39,972 nt of DNA from Alphaproteobacteria bacterium (GTDB lineage: Bacteria; Pseudomonadota; Alphaproteobacteria; DSM-16000; Inquilinaceae): the NCBI GenBank assembly GCA_028281925.1, contig JANQIX010000077.1:1-39972 (forward strand), written 5' to 3'. The position numbers and the translations under genes are program-made. The notes below the pieces were generated by a model. It worked only from the letters and a program-made list of their open reading frames with translations, had not been told where the DNA came from and did no database searches. This document shows positions 6,508-21,500 of this stretch, in pieces (positions within the stretch are counted from its first letter, which is position 1; every line of letters starts with the position of its first letter).

Positions 6508-9500
6508 ATGGACGATCGCAGCAATCTTACGTTCGACACCGGCAGCAATGGCGATGGCGGTTCCCAGGCGACGGGCGATGCGCCCGGCACCCCGATACAG
6601 GTAGCGCAGGCAGACCCCGACGGGGCGCCGGCTGAGCCGATCGACGACCTGCCATTGTCGACGGACACGCCGATCGAGACCCCGTCGGAGCCTGAGGCTG
6701 AGCCGGTCGCCGCGGACGATACACCACCGGCAGAAGAGACGCCGGCGCAGACAGCCGCGGAGCTGCCGCAGCCCCTGTTGGACGATCTGGCGGACCTGAA
6801 CGTCTCGCCTGAGGAGTTTCTGGAACAGGCGATCGCCGAAGGCGCCATACCGGCGGAGGCGAACCTCTCCGATCCCGGCATCGTCGCGCTGCTGACGGAG
6901 TTCGCCCAGCAGATTACGAACACGCCGACGCTGGCCCCCGCCGCTGGGCCGACGCCGGAGACCCCGGCCGAAGACGTCGAGCCGCCCGTTGAGGTTGCGG
7001 AGTCGGATCTGCTTCCGCCCGAATTTGGACCCGCGCTCGAAGACTTTGGCATTACGGTCGAAGAGTTCATTCAGCAGGCAATTGATGAAGGCGTGATCGC
7101 GGAGGACGCGGACCTCACGGATGCCGAAGTCATCGCGCTTCTGCGCGAATTGGCTGAAGAGCTGACGGGCGAGGTGCTTGAGCCTGCCGCCGGCCCCGGT
7201 GGGCAGCCGGCCATTCCGGTTGCGGGCGATGCCGCCAGCGGCTTCACCTTCGATCCTGCCAATATCGGCGGTCCGCCGGTTCCGTTCGGTGTGACCGACC
7301 TGCTGGGCTTCACCGAGCTGCAGTTCGGGCTGTTGCCCTTCGATCCGTTCATCGACCAGTTCGAGCCGTTCGGCACCTTCTCCGCGCTTGGCGGCTTTGT
7401 CCCCATCAGTGCTTTCGTCAATGTGACGCCCGGTCCGGGGCGTGCGTTCATCAGAGAAGACAGCAGCGGTTCGGACCCGGCCAACACCGTCTCTCTCAAT
7501 GCCGGTGTCACCGGCGGACCTGGTGGCCTCACGGATATTCAGTTCGTCATCACCGGATCCTGTGTCGACGAGTTCATCTATGACTTCTCGGGTCTGCAGC
7601 TGCCGGGTTGGGTGATCGATGTCGGGCCGGTGATCCCGAACCCCACCGGCGAGTCGCAGACCGTCACGCTGACCTTCGTCGGGACCACGCCGCCGCCGTC
7701 GTTCACCGGTACCTTCACGGTCGAGCCGCCGCCGGATTCCGATGTCGACCTGGGCGAGATCGTGTTCACGGCCAATGTCGTGAGCTTCGATGATCCCACC
7801 TTCACAGCGACGGCCAGCGAAACCCTCTCGCTGTTCGTCGATGCCGTGCTCGACGGCGTGGTCGATGTCGATCAGCCGGGCGGCGTTCCCATCCCCATCA
7901 GCGACCAGCCGCAGACGGTTGCCCTGAACCTGGATTTCGAGTTCGTCGAGGCGCCCTTCGGGCAGACGGGGGCGACCACCGACCTCATCGGCGTTGCCGA
8001 TCCTTCGATCAACCCCACGGAGTCGATCACAGAGCTGAGGGCCACGGTCGACAATCCGCTGATCACCCTGTCCCTGCCAGACAGCATCGCGACGTTCGAC
8101 GCACCCACCAACACCTTCACGCTGAACGGCAGCAGCGCGACGTTCAACGCGACCACCGGCGTGATCGCCAACGCCACGCTGGCGGAACAGGAACTGATCA
8201 TCGAGAGCCTGCAGGCCGAGATCCCGGCCGGGTTCGGCAGCTCGTTCTCGGTGAAGATCGAGACGGTCACGGAAGACGCCGTCACCGACCAGGAAGAGCT
8301 TTTCGTCAACAACAGCTTCGGCCGCGACTTCGTCTTCACCTTCGAGTTCGCCGGCGACATCGATCCGCCGTCGGTCGGTCTCGGGCCGCAGGGCGCAGAC
8401 GCGGTCATCAAGGAGGATACGGAGTCCGCTGTCGAGCTGCGGGCCACGACCGAAGATCCCTCCGACAAGCTGACCTCGATCGAGGTGACCGGCTTCACCA
8501 CGGGCTGGCAGATCGACATCGATGCGCTGAACACGGCGCTGGGGAGCGACGGCGCGGCCAGCTTCGACGGCACCACGCTGACCATCACCTTTGCGGACAG
8601 TTCGTCCATCCAGGACTTCGCGCAGGACCTCCTGCTCACGCCGCCGGCGGACAGCGATGTCGATCTCACCGATCTGACCGTGACAGCCGAAGCGCGGGAT
8701 CTGGCGATCCCAACGCTGACATCCACGGCCACGGCAAACGCCAACGTCGTCGTCGACGCCGTGCTGGATCAGCAGGGGGAGGTGACGGGCATCACGACGA
8801 CGCAGGTCGACGTCGACCCGGTGGCGGCCCAGGACATCAACCTTGACGACGCGTTCGGCATCACGCTTGTGGTGTCTGACACCGCGCGCGGTGTCGGTGA
8901 AGCGTTCGCGCAGCCGCTGGATGCGGACGGTCCCGATACCGACGGCTCGGAGATCACGACCGTCACAGTGGCGCTCAACGACCCCAGCGGCTTGGCGTCG
9001 CTTGTGCTGATCGGCACCCCGTCGGGCAGCGGCAGCTTCGATAGCGTCACTGGCGAGATCACGGGGCCGACAGAGGCCGATATCCAGGAGATTCTGGAGC
9101 TTCTGAGCGTCAACGTGCCGACGGGCTTCACCGGCACGATCGGCATCTCGGTCACCACGACGATCGAAGAAGCGAACACGCCGGCAGGCACCGTGCCGGC
9201 CAGTGGGCAGGAGCCGGATACCGGCGACAATACGGCCACCAGCACGACCGAGTTCACGCTGATCGTCGAAACCGGTGTCGGAACGCCGACAGTCACGCTG
9301 ACCGATCCCGACGCCGATCCCGGTATCGCCGGCGGTCAGCCGCAGTTTTCCGAAGACACGGCGAACGTCCTCGACCTGAACGCTGCCACGATCAGCGACA
9401 CGGATGTGCTGACGGAAATCCGGATCGTCGACATTCCGGATGACTGGGCCTTCGACACGACGGTACTTGAAGCCGACTTGGTAGGGATTGGAACCCTCAC

Positions 9501-12500
9501 GGTCGTCCCCGGCGCCGGCACGCAGACGCTGGTCATCACGTTCGATACCGGCTTTGAGCCGCAGACCTTCTCCAGCACGATCACGGTGACGCCGCCGGCC
9601 GACACCGATGTCGACCTGAACGACCTTGTGCTCGATGTTACGGCCCGCGACATCGCGGATGCGACGCTGACGGCCACGGGCACAAGCAGCGTCGACTTGG
9701 TGGTGGATGCCGTTCTGGACCAGCAGGCGCAGGTCGATGGCGCCAACCAGACGTTGGACGAGAGCGACACGGCGCGCGACGTGCCGCTGGATCTGACACT
9801 GTCGCTGGAAGATTCCGTCTTCGGCCAGAACGACGGCGGCGATGGCGACGGCTCGGAATCCGTCGTAAGCCCGATCACCGTGACGGTCAGCGACGAGGCG
9901 ATCACGCTTTCGTTGTCCGGAACGCCCGCGCTCGGCGGTGCGTTCGATGCGGCGACCGGTGAGATCACCGGGCCTGATCTGGCCGCACTGCAGGAAGTGA
10001 TCTCGCTGCTGCAGGCGACCGTGCCCGCGGACTACAGCGATGCCTTCACCGTTTCGGTGAGCACGACCACGACGGACGAGCCGAGCGGCGATGTGGAGTT
10101 CGACACGACGAACAACACCGTCACCGAGACGTTCGCCTTCAACATCGAAGTCGGCGACGAGGTGGTGGAACCCACCGTCGGCCTGACCCGCGACGGCGAG
10201 CCGCCGTTCATCTTCGAAGACACCCAGGGCCCGCTGCTTCTGGAAGCGGCGACGGCAGATCCGTCGGATGAGTTGACGGAAGTGACCGTCAGCGGCTTCA
10301 CCGCGGGCTGGGATCTGGACATCGATGCTCTGAACACGGCGCTGACCGGCATCGGCTCCGCCACGTTCGACGGCACGACGCTGACCATCACCTTCACCAC
10401 GCCGCAGCAGACCTTCGCCCAGGAAATCCTGCTGACCCCGCCGGTCGACACCGACGTGGATCTGTCGGACCTGACGCTGACGGCGTCGGCACGCGACATC
10501 TCCACACCCAGCCTGACCGCGGTCGGCACCGGGAATGTCGACGTCATTCTCGACGCCGTGCTGGACGAGCAGGCCCAGGTGGCCGGCGGCAGCCAGATCA
10601 TCGACGCCAGCGTCGATGCCCAGATCGTGGAACTCGGCCTGACGCTGAGCCTGGAAAGTGCGCCCTTCGGTCAGCCGGTCGGCGAAGACACCGACGGCTC
10701 GGAGTCCATTACAACGCTTGTCGCGCTGCCAAGCGATCCCGCAATCACGCTGTCGCTGTCTGGCACGCCGACGTTGGGCGGCACCTTCGACCCCATCACC
10801 GGTGAGATCACGGCGCCCGACTTCGCTGCGCAGCAAGAGATCATCTCGCTGCTGCAGGCGGAAGTGCCCGCCGGGTTCACCGGGGCTTTCGCGGTCCAGA
10901 TCGTCACGGAGTCGCGTGAGGCCAACACGCTTCCCGACATCGTCGTCAATAGCGGTCTTGAGCGCACGCTGGACAACAACGTCGTCAACGAGACCTTCAA
11001 CTTCACCATCCAGGTCCAGTCGACGGTTGAGCCGCCGGACGTTGAGTTGACACTGGGCGGCCAGGACCCCGTGGTGAAGGAGGACACCGAGACCGGGCTG
11101 ACGTTGGCTGCCGCGGTCGACGATGCGTCCACCGACCTCTTGACGGTGATCACCGTCGACGGCTTCACGACGGGCTGGGACATCGACCTCGCCGCGCTGA
11201 ACACCGCGCTTGGCGCCACCGGCACCGCCACCTTCGACGGCACCACGCTGACCATCACGTTCAACGCGGGCTCCGAACCGACGGCGTTCAGCGAAACGAT
11301 CCTGGTCACTCCGCCGACGGACAGCGATGTCGACCTGACCGACCTGACGCTGTCGGCGACCGCGCGCGACATCTTCGACACGACGCTGACGGCCACTGGA
11401 ACCGGCGCAAGCGGCATCGTTGTCGACGCTGTGCTGGATGCGGAAGCGGTGGTCGAGCAGACGACGGGTGTCGTCGTGCCGCTGAGCGATGTCGATCAGG
11501 TGGTCGACCTGAACCTGACCCTCAATCTGGCCGAGGCGCCCTTCGGGCAGACGACGCCGGCGGACAGCGATTTCGACACCGAGCTGCCGGTGGGCGATGC
11601 GCAGCCGGCGACCGAGTTCATCACCACCCTGACCGCGACCGTTATCAGTGGTGCTGGCATCAGCCTGGTGCTGCCAGAAGCTGTGGCGACGTTCAACGCC
11701 GTGACCGGCGTGTTCGAACTGAACAGCAATCCCGCGGCCACCTTCAATCCCACAACCGGCGAGATCACCGGCACCACGCTGGCTGAGCAGCAGGCGATCA
11801 TCGAAGCGCTGCAGGCCCTGGTGCCGGCCGGATTCGACGACGAATTCTCCATCCGCATCGGCACGGTCACCGAAGATGTGACCACCGACACGGAAGTCGA
11901 CACGTTCGACAACACGCAGGCGTTGGACTTCGACTTCACGATCATTCCGCAGGAAGGCCCGACGGTCGGGTTCGGCCCGGACGGCGGTGCGGTGATCAAG
12001 GAAGACACCAGCACCGGCGTGGAACTGCGGGCAATGGTGGACGATCCGGCGTCAGACGCTCTGGTGTCGGTTTCCGTCAGCGGCTTCACGGCCGGATGGA
12101 CCGTCGATGTCGACGCGCTGAATGCAGCGCTGGCGACCGACGGCGTGCCGGCGACAGCCAGCTTCGATGCCGTGACCGGCACGTTGACCGTCACCTTCGA
12201 TCCCGCTTCGACGGAAACCGAGTTCTCGCAGGACGTCTTCGTCACGGCGCCGGAAGACAGCGACGTTGACCTGACCGGCCTGACGGTCACGGGCGTCTCG
12301 CGTGACGTGCCGTCGGGCGTGACGGCCGATCAGAACGAGACCGCGCAGATCATCGTCGACGCGGTGCTGGACCAGTTCGCGGATGTCGAGGATTCCGCCG
12401 TCCGCGAGGACTCACCGACGACTGCGGCGACCATCAATCTGGGCCTCAGCCTGACGATTGCGGCGACCGATGCGGGCAGCTTCCCGCAGCCGGACGATCC

Positions 12501-15500
12501 GTCGCCGGGCGGCGCGGACGACACGGAGACGATATCGGCCACGCTGACGCTGACCGAAGAACTGCCTGCGGGCGTGACCCTGCAGCTTGGCGCCGGCGCA
12601 CCGGCTGGGGCGGCGCTGACGCAGGACGGCAGCGACCCGACCATCTGGGTGCTGACCGCTGACAGCGCGGCGGATCTGGAAGCGGCGGCGGCGCTGGTGG
12701 AAGCGTCCGTGCCGGCCGACTTCCAGGGCTCCATCCTCGGCACGATCAGCACGGTGGCGGAAGAGGACAACACGCCGGAAGGCACCGTGCCCGCCAGCGG
12801 GCAAGAGCCGGACACCACCGACAACACCCAGACCGACACCGCCAACTTCAAGGTCATCGTGGGCCCGGGGACCGTCGAGCTTGTGGACCCGGCCAATCCG
12901 AACGCGCGGCCGGAATTCGTCGAGGATACGTCCAAGGTTTTGGAACTGCGGGCGGAAGTGGTGAACGCCACCGATGAGTTGGCGGAGATCCGCATCGTCG
13001 ACATCCCCGATGACTGGACGTTCGACATCACCCAGCTGGTGGCGGATCTGGGTACCGACGGTACGGCCGTGTTCGTGCCCGGCTCGGTCGCCGGCACGCA
13101 GACGCTGGTGGTCACCTTCGACACCGGATCGGTCGACATCACGAGCTTCGTCGGCGAGATCACGGTAACGCCGCCGGCCGATACCGATGTGGATCTGCAG
13201 GACCTGGTTCTGCTGGTCGATGTGCAGGATCAGACCGATGCGACGCTGACCGCCACGGCCACGAACGATGTCGACCTGATCGTCGATGCAGAGCTGGATG
13301 AGGCAGCCGTCGAGAGCGAAGGTAGCATCGAGCTGACGGAAAGCGCCGTCGACCGGACGATCGATCTGAACCTCAGCCTGGATCTTGAGGATGCCGGCTT
13401 CGGCCAGGCGGTTGTGGACGGCGATGGGGACGGCGACGGGTCGGAAGCCATCACCGCCCTTCAGGTGAGTGTCGACGATCCGACAATCCTGCTGTCGCTG
13501 GCCGGCGGCACGGAGAACCCGGCGGATAGCGGGATCTTCGAGCTTGGCGGCGGCACGTTCGACAGCAGCACCGGCATCATCGATGCGCCTGATCTGGCAA
13601 CACAGCAGCTCATTGTCGACGCCCTGCAGGCGACCGTGCCGGGCGGTTATGACGACGCCTTCGAGGTGACGGTTACGGCCACATCGACCGACACGCCCAG
13701 TGCTGTCGCCGGCGATGTGGAGCCCGATGACACCAACAACACCGCCACGCGCAGCTTCAGCGTCGTCGTGGAGGTCGAGAACGAAGTCCTGCCGCCGGAC
13801 GTGACGCTGACGCGGGACGGCCAGCCGCCCTTCGTGTTCGAGGACACGGAGAACGCGCTGACGCTGGAAGCCGCCGTGAGCGACCCGTCGGACGAACTGG
13901 CGGAGATCCGGATCGACGGTCTGCCGACCGCCGGCTGGGTGTTCGACGCCTCCCAGATCGAAGCCGATCTGGGCGCCAACGGCACCGTGACGTTCGAGGA
14001 CACCGGCGGCGGCACGCAGGCCCTGGTGATAACCTTCACCGCGGGCTCGGAACCCGAGGCGTTCACCGGCACGTTGCTGGTCACACCGCCGTCCGACACC
14101 GATGTCGACCTGTCCGGCCTCGCCCTGAGCGCCACGTCGCAGGACAAGACGGAGCCGACGCTTCAGGCGACCGGTTCGGGGCCGGCGACCATCGTGGTCG
14201 ATGCCGTGCTCGACTCCCGCGCCCAGGTGGATGGCGATGGCCAGAACCTGGAAGCTACCGGCACCGACCGCACGATCGCGCTCGGCTTGAGCCTGTCGCT
14301 GGAGGACACCGCGCGCGATGCGGGCGACCCGTTCGCCCAGCCGCTGGACGCGGACGGCCCCGATGTCGACGGGTCGGAGTCCATCGGTTCGCTGATCGCG
14401 CGCACCAGCGATCCGGCGATCACGCTGTCGCTGGCCGGTGGCGTCGAAACAGCGCCGGGCAGCGGCATCTTCACGCTTGGCAGCGGCACGTTCGACAGCA
14501 ACACCGGCATCATCGATGCGCCGGACCTGGCCGGGCAGCAGGCGATCATCGCGGCCCTGCAGGCCACGATCCCGGCCGGGTTCGCGGGCGACTTCGCCGT
14601 CCAGATCGTCACCCGGACGGAAGAGGATGTGGCGCCGGCGAGCGGCGCCGAGATCATCTTCTCCAACAACGTGGTCAACGAGACCTTCAGCTTCACCATC
14701 GAGGTGGACGCCGATGTCGGCCCGCCGACGGCCGCGCTGACGCTCGACGGCGACCAGGCGGTTGTGAAGGAAGACACGCGCACCGAACTGACCCTGACGG
14801 CCGATGCCGCCGATCCCTCATCCGATGTGCTGACGACGCTGGTGATCGACGGCTTCACCGAAGGCTGGAACATCGACGCTGCCGCGATCAACGCCCTGAC
14901 GGCGCTGCCGGAGGTGGCGAGCGCCACCTACACGCCGGCTGCCGGCGGGACGCCGGGCCAGCTTCAGATCGTGTTCGAAGACGGAGTGACGTCGTTCGAA
15001 GGTCCGCTGTTCGTGACCCCGCCTGAGGACACGGATGTCGACCTGACCGACCTGACCATCACCGCTTCGGCGCGCGACGCCGCAGTGCCCACGCTGACGG
15101 CCGACGGCACCAGCGATGCCGAGATCGTGGTCGACGCGGTGCTGGACGAACAGGCGATCGTGCTGCAGACGGCACCGATCGATCTCTCGGAGTCGACCAC
15201 GGCGCAGACGGTTGCGCTGAACCTGACTCTGGACCTCGCCTCCAGCGACTTCCCGTTCGCATCACTGAGCAATGAAGATGGAGACGGGTCGGAAGCCATC
15301 ACCGGCATCCAGGTGACGGTCGACAACCCCGATATCACGCTGTCGCTGTCGGGCGGCGTCGAAGGCCCGGCAGGGGTCTTCACCTTTGCCGGCGGTACCT
15401 TCGACAGCAATACCGGCGAGGTGACGGCACCGGACTTCACAGCCTTCAGCCTGATCATCGAGGCGCTGCAGGCGACCGTGCCGCCCGAATTCTCCGGGAC

Positions 15501-18500
15501 CTTCACTGTGGCCGTGCGCCCGACGCGGGCTGAGGCTAACACGCCTGAAGGCACGGTACCGGCAAGCGGGCAAGAGCCGGATGAGACGGACAATGCGGTC
15601 ACTCGCGACTTCCTGTTCGAAGTCGAAGTGGACGACGGTGTCGAGCCGCCGACCGTGGAACTTGGTCCGCCGGGCGGGCTGGCGACCCTGGACGAAGACA
15701 CGGCCCAGGGCGTCGAGCTACGGGCGGAGGTCTCCGACTTCTCCGACGAGCTTACGTTCATCGAGATCTCGGGCATCACCGGCGGCTGGTCGGTCGATGA
15801 CGCGGCGCTGCAGACAGCGCTGGACGGCATCGCCGACGTCACCTTCGACAGCGGTACGGGCGTGCTGCGCATCGAGTTCACCGGCGCGACGACGGTACAG
15901 ACCTTCGCACAGTCGGTGACGTTCATCCCGCCCTCTGACGCCGATGCCGACCTGACCGGCCTGACGCTGACCGCCGGCACCGCGGATCTGAGCGACGGCA
16001 CGCTGACGGCCGAGGCCACCAATGGCGCCACGGTCCAGCTCGATGCCGTTCTGGACCAGCAGGCGGATGTCGACGGTAACGCGTTGCGCGTTGTCGATAC
16101 CGAAGCGGCGACCCGGCAGGTCTCGCTGGCGGATGAGCTGAACCTGGATGTGGTGCTGAGCGACGCCGGCTTTGGTCAGGACGCCGTCGACGGCGACGGT
16201 GACCTGGACGGCTCTGAATCGCTGACCATGGTGCTGACGCTGAACCCGACCGGGTTTGCAACGCTGCCGACGTTGGTCGACGGCGGTATCGGCGCGCTGC
16301 CGACGGGCGTCACCCTGGACATCGCAGTGGACGGACAGTCGGCCACGATCACCGTCGCATCGGTCGATCCCGCGACGGTCGAGGCCGATGTGCAGACGGT
16401 GCTGGAGCGCCTGCAGGTCACGGTGCCGGGCAATGAGACCGGCGATATCGGCGTGACCGTCGAAACGACCACGACCGACACCGCGCCGGCCGGCGATTTT
16501 GAGGAGACGTCCGACAACACGGTCACGAACACCAGCGACTTCACCCTGCGGGTGGAAACGGGTGTGACCGAGCCGAACGTGGCGCTGGCCTTCCCCGCGG
16601 GCGTCGACGGCTTCTCCGAAGACACGGCCGAGACGCTGACGCTCACGGCCAGCACGGTCAGCGATACCGACGAGCTGACCACAGTCGTTGTCGACGGCTT
16701 CACAGCGGGCTGGGCGATCGATGTTGCGGCGCTGAACACGGCTCTGGGCAGCGACGGATCCGCGACCTTCGATGGAACGACGCTGACGATTACGCTGACG
16801 GCGTCACTGCAAAGCCTGAGCGTGCCGGTGACGATTACGCCGCCGGCCGACAGCGATGTCGACCTGACCGGTCTGGCGCTGAGCGCGACGGCGCGGGACA
16901 TCGCCGACCCGACCCTGACGGCCACTGGCACCGGCACCGCCGATCTTGCGATCGACGCCGTGCTGGACGCCCAGGCGCAGGTGGACGGCGTCGATCAGAC
17001 GCTGGACGAGAGCGCGGCAGCGCGCGACGTGCCGCTGAACCTGACGCTTTCGCTGGCCGATGCCGGCTTTGGTCAGCCGGGTGCGGTCGACAGCGACCAG
17101 GCGGATGCCGGGGCTCCGGGCTCGGAGTCCATCACCAGCATCGTCGTGACCGTCGACAACCCGGCGATCGCCCTGTCCCTGTCTGGTACCCCGAGCCTGG
17201 GCGGCACATTCGATCCGGTGACGGGCATCGTCACGGGCGCCACACTGGCCGCACAACAAGAGGTGCTGTCGCTGCTGCAGGCCACGGTGCCGGCTGACTT
17301 CAGCGGGGCCATCGAAGTGACGGTCGATACCGTCACCGAAGAGCAGCTGGCCGGCGACACTGAGACCGACCTCACGAACAACAGTGCTGCGGGCAGCTTC
17401 TCCTTCACCATCGAGGTGGGCGACGATGTCGGCCCGCCGACGGTCTCGCTGACGCTGGACGACAGCGACCCGGTGGTGAAGGAAGACACCACCACGACGC
17501 TGACGCTGCAGGCAGACGCGGCCGACGCCACGGACGAACTGGTCGAGATCGTGATCGACGGGTTCACGGCGGGCTGGGATGTCGACACGACCGTGCTGGA
17601 AGCACTGGCCGGTGTCACCAGCGCCACCTTCGACGGCACCACGCTGACGATTGCGCTGGAGGCGGGTCAGGAGAGCTTCACGGGCGACCTGATCGTCACG
17701 CCGCCGGAAGACACCGATGTCGATCTGGACAGCCTGAGCCTGAGCGTTACCGCGCGCGACGTGTCGACCCCGACCCTGACGGACAGCGCCACGGTGGCGG
17801 CGACCATCGTCGTCGACGCCGTCCTGGACGAGCGGGCGGAGATCGACGCCGCAGGCACCGTGATCGAGGCCACGGGTGGGGTGATCGTCCAAGATCTCGG
17901 CCTCACGCTGGATCTCGTGCGCACGGATGCCGGCGACTTCCCGCAGCCCAACGACACGACCGACGACGATACCGACGGGTCGGAGGCCATCGTCGATCTG
18001 GTGGTCAGCATCAGCGAGCCCGGCATCGCGCTCTCGCTGGCCGGCGGCACCGAGAACCCGCCCGGCAGCGGCATCTTCGAGCTGGGCGGCGGTACGTTCG
18101 ACAGCAATTCCGGCATCATCACCGCGCCGGATCTGGCGATCCAACAGGCCATCATCGAGGCCTTGCAGGCGACCATCCCCAGCAACTTCAGCGGCAACTT
18201 CACGATCCAGATCGACACGCTGACGTCTGAAGGCAACACGCCGCAGGGCGCGGAGCCGGCGAGCGGTGGCGAGCCGGACCCGACCGACAACCAGGTCGCG
18301 AAGACCTTCAACGTCGTCTACACGGTGGAAACCGACATCCAGCCGCCGAACATCGACCTGACGCTGGACGGCGACCAGGCACTGGTGAAGGAGGATACCG
18401 AGACCGCGCTGCTGCTGGAATCCCAGGTCGACGACCCGGCCACGGATCTGCTGGCGGTGCTGGTGGTGGACGGCTTCACCCCAGGTTGGGACGTTGACAC

Positions 18501-21500
18501 CGTGGCGCTGAACCTGGCGCTCGGCGCGACCGGCTCAGCCGCCTTCGACGGCACCACGCTGACGATCACCTTCAACACTGGCTTCGAGCCCACAGCGTTC
18601 AGCCAGACCATTCTGGTGACGCCGCCTGAGGATACGGATGTCGACCTGACCGGCCTCACGCTCAGCTCCACCGCCCGCGACGCGGTGGACGCGACGCTGA
18701 CCGCGACCGGCACCAATTCCGGCAGCATCATCGTCGATGCGGTGCTGGACGAGCAGGCGATCGTGGAGCAGACCTCGCCGCTCGATATCGGCGAGTCCAC
18801 AGCGGCGCAGACGGTGTCGTTGAACCTGGCGCTGGATCTGGAGAGCAGTAACTTCGCCTTCGCCGACGCGCCCGATGACGACGGATCGGAAGAGATCACC
18901 ACGATCATCGTGACTGTGGACGATCCCGAAGTGACGCTGTCGCTGTCCGGCACACCGGCGCTGGGCGGCACCTTCGATCCGGTCACCGGCTTGATCTCCG
19001 CCGACAGTGTGGCGGCTTATCAAGAGGTGATCTCGTTGCTGCAGGCGACGGTGCCGCCGCAATTCGCCGGTACGTTCACCGTGTCGGTGACGCCGACGAC
19101 GCAAGAGGCCAACACGCCGGAAGGCACGGTGCCTGCGAGCGGGCTTGAGCCGGACGAAAGCGACAACACGGTCACGCGCACCTTCGAGTTCGAGGTGGAG
19201 GTGGACGACGGCGTTGAGCCGCCTACCGTTGAGCTGGGTCCACCGGGCGGGTTGGCCACGCTGGACGAAGACACGGCCCAGGGCGTGGAGCTGCGCGCCG
19301 CGGTTTCCGACTTCTCCGACGAACTGACCTTCGTTGAGGTTGCCGGCATCAACGGCGGCTGGTCGATCGACCTGGCGGCGCTGCAGACGGCGCTGGCGGG
19401 TGTCGCGGCGGTGACGTTCACGGCCGGCGTCTTGCGCATCGAGTTCACGGGCGGCACGCCGGTGCAGGACTTCGCGCAGGATGTGATCTTCATCCCGCCG
19501 TCGGACAGCGATGCCGACCTGACCGGGCTGACGCTGACGGCCGGCACGCGCGACCTGAGCGACAACACGTTGACGGCCGAGGCGACGAATGGCGCCACAG
19601 TGCAGCTCGACGCCGTGCTGGACGAGCAGGCGGATGTCGATGGCCTGGCGCTGAAGGTGGTCGACACCGAGGCGACAACGCGGAGCCTGTCGCTGGCAGG
19701 CGAGCTGAACCTCGACGTGATCTTGAGCGACGCCGGGTTCGGGCAGGACGCGGTGGACGGCGACGGCGATCAGGACGGCTCGGAAACGCTGACCATGGTC
19801 GTGTCGCTGAACCCGACCGGGTTCTCCATCTTGCCTACGCTGACCGATGGCGGCTTGGGGGCGCTGCCGCCGGGCGTCACGCTGGACATCTCGCCCGACG
19901 GCCAGACCGCAACCATCACCGTGGCATCGGTCGACCCGGCGACGGTCGAAGCCGATGTGCAGGCCGTGCTGGACCGTCTTGAGGTGACGGTGCCGGGCAA
20001 TGAAGACGGCGATATCGGCGTGTCCGTATCGACCACGACCACGGACACCGCGCCGGCAGGGGACTTCGAGGATACGGCGGACAACACGGTCACGAACGAC
20101 AGCGACTTCACGCTGCGGGTTCAGACCGGTGTCGACAATCCGAATGTGGACCTGGCGTTCCCCGCCGGTGTCGAAGGCTTCTCGGAAGATACGGCCGAAA
20201 CCCTGACGCTGTCGGCCAGTACGGTCAGCGCCACGGACGAGCTGACGGTGGTGGAAGTGACAGGCTTCACCCCCGGCTGGACGATCGATCTCGTGCAGCT
20301 GAACATCGATCTTGGCGGTGCCGGCACGGCTGGCTTCGACGGTACGACGCTGACGATCACGCTGACACCGCCGACGCAGAGCTTCAGCGTGCCGGTGACG
20401 ATCACACCGCCGGCGGAAACCGACGTCGACCTGACCGGCCTGGTGTTGAGCGCCACGGCGCAAGACATCGCCGATCCGACACTGACGGCAACGGGGACGA
20501 GCACGACCGATCTGGTGGTCGATGCGGTTCTGGACGGCCAGGCGCAGGTCGACGGAGCCGACCAGACGCTGGCGGAGAGCCTGACGCCGCGCGATGTCGC
20601 CCTGAACCTGGCATTGTCGCTGGCCGACGCCGGCTTCGGACAGCCGGGGGCGGTGGACAGCGATCAGGCCGATGCCGGCGCACCGGGGTCGGAGTCCATC
20701 ACCAGCATCATTGTGACGGTCGACGATCCGGCGATCACGCTGTCGTTGTCTGGCGTGCCGACGCTGGGTGGCACCTTCAATCCCGCCACGGGCGTCGTAA
20801 CCGGTGCCACGCTGGCCGCGCAGCAGGAAGTGATCTCGCTCTTGCAGGCCACTGTGCCGGGCGAATTCAGCGGCGGCTTCCAGGTAACGGTCAACACGGT
20901 CACGGCCGAGCAGCTTGCCGGCGATGGCGAGTTCGACCTGACCAACAACAGCGCCGACGGCAGCTTCTCGGTAACGGTCGAGGTGGGCGACGATGTCGGC
21001 CCGCCCGCGGTGTCGCTGACCTTGCAGGGTGGCGACCCGATCGTGAAGGAAGACACGACGACGGCGCTGTCGCTGCAGGCCAGTGCGGCCGACGCGACGG
21101 ACGAGCTGACCGTCATCACGCTCGACGGCTTCACGGCCGGCTGGGATGTGGACACGACGGCGCTGGAAGCGCTGGCCGAAGTCACGAGTGCGACCTTCGA
21201 TGGCACCACACTGACGATCGTGCTGGAGCCGGGGCAGGAGACCTTCTCCGCCGACCTGATCGTTACGCCGCCTGAGGATACCGACGTCGACCTCAGCGAC
21301 ATGACGCTCACGGCCACGGCCCGCGATCGCACGACGCCGAGCCTGACGCAGGACAGCAGCACGAATGTTGATATCGTGGTCGATGCCATCATCGACCAGC
21401 GGGCGGAGATCGACGGCGACGGCTCGACGATCCAGGCGACCGGGTCGACGATCTTCGAAGATCTGGGCCTGAGCCTTGATCTGGTGCGCAACGAGGCGAC

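Noticed and set aside
6393..6520. An alternative upstream frame (MPDRNAWAQFNLSDAAV...) that could be an adhesin N-terminus joined by a frameshift or a leader peptide
   Set aside because: It has no ribosome binding site, its third-position GC is lower than that of the adhesin frame, and the ATG at 6508 with GGGAG gives a complete protein; worth only a homologue check.
6421..10836. A 1471-codon open frame antisense to the adhesin (and a similar 1049-codon one at 18535-21684)
   Set aside because: The translations are Arg/Gly/Val/Asp-rich without motifs and mirror the repeat structure of the sense gene; GC-biased third positions keep the antisense frame free of stops.
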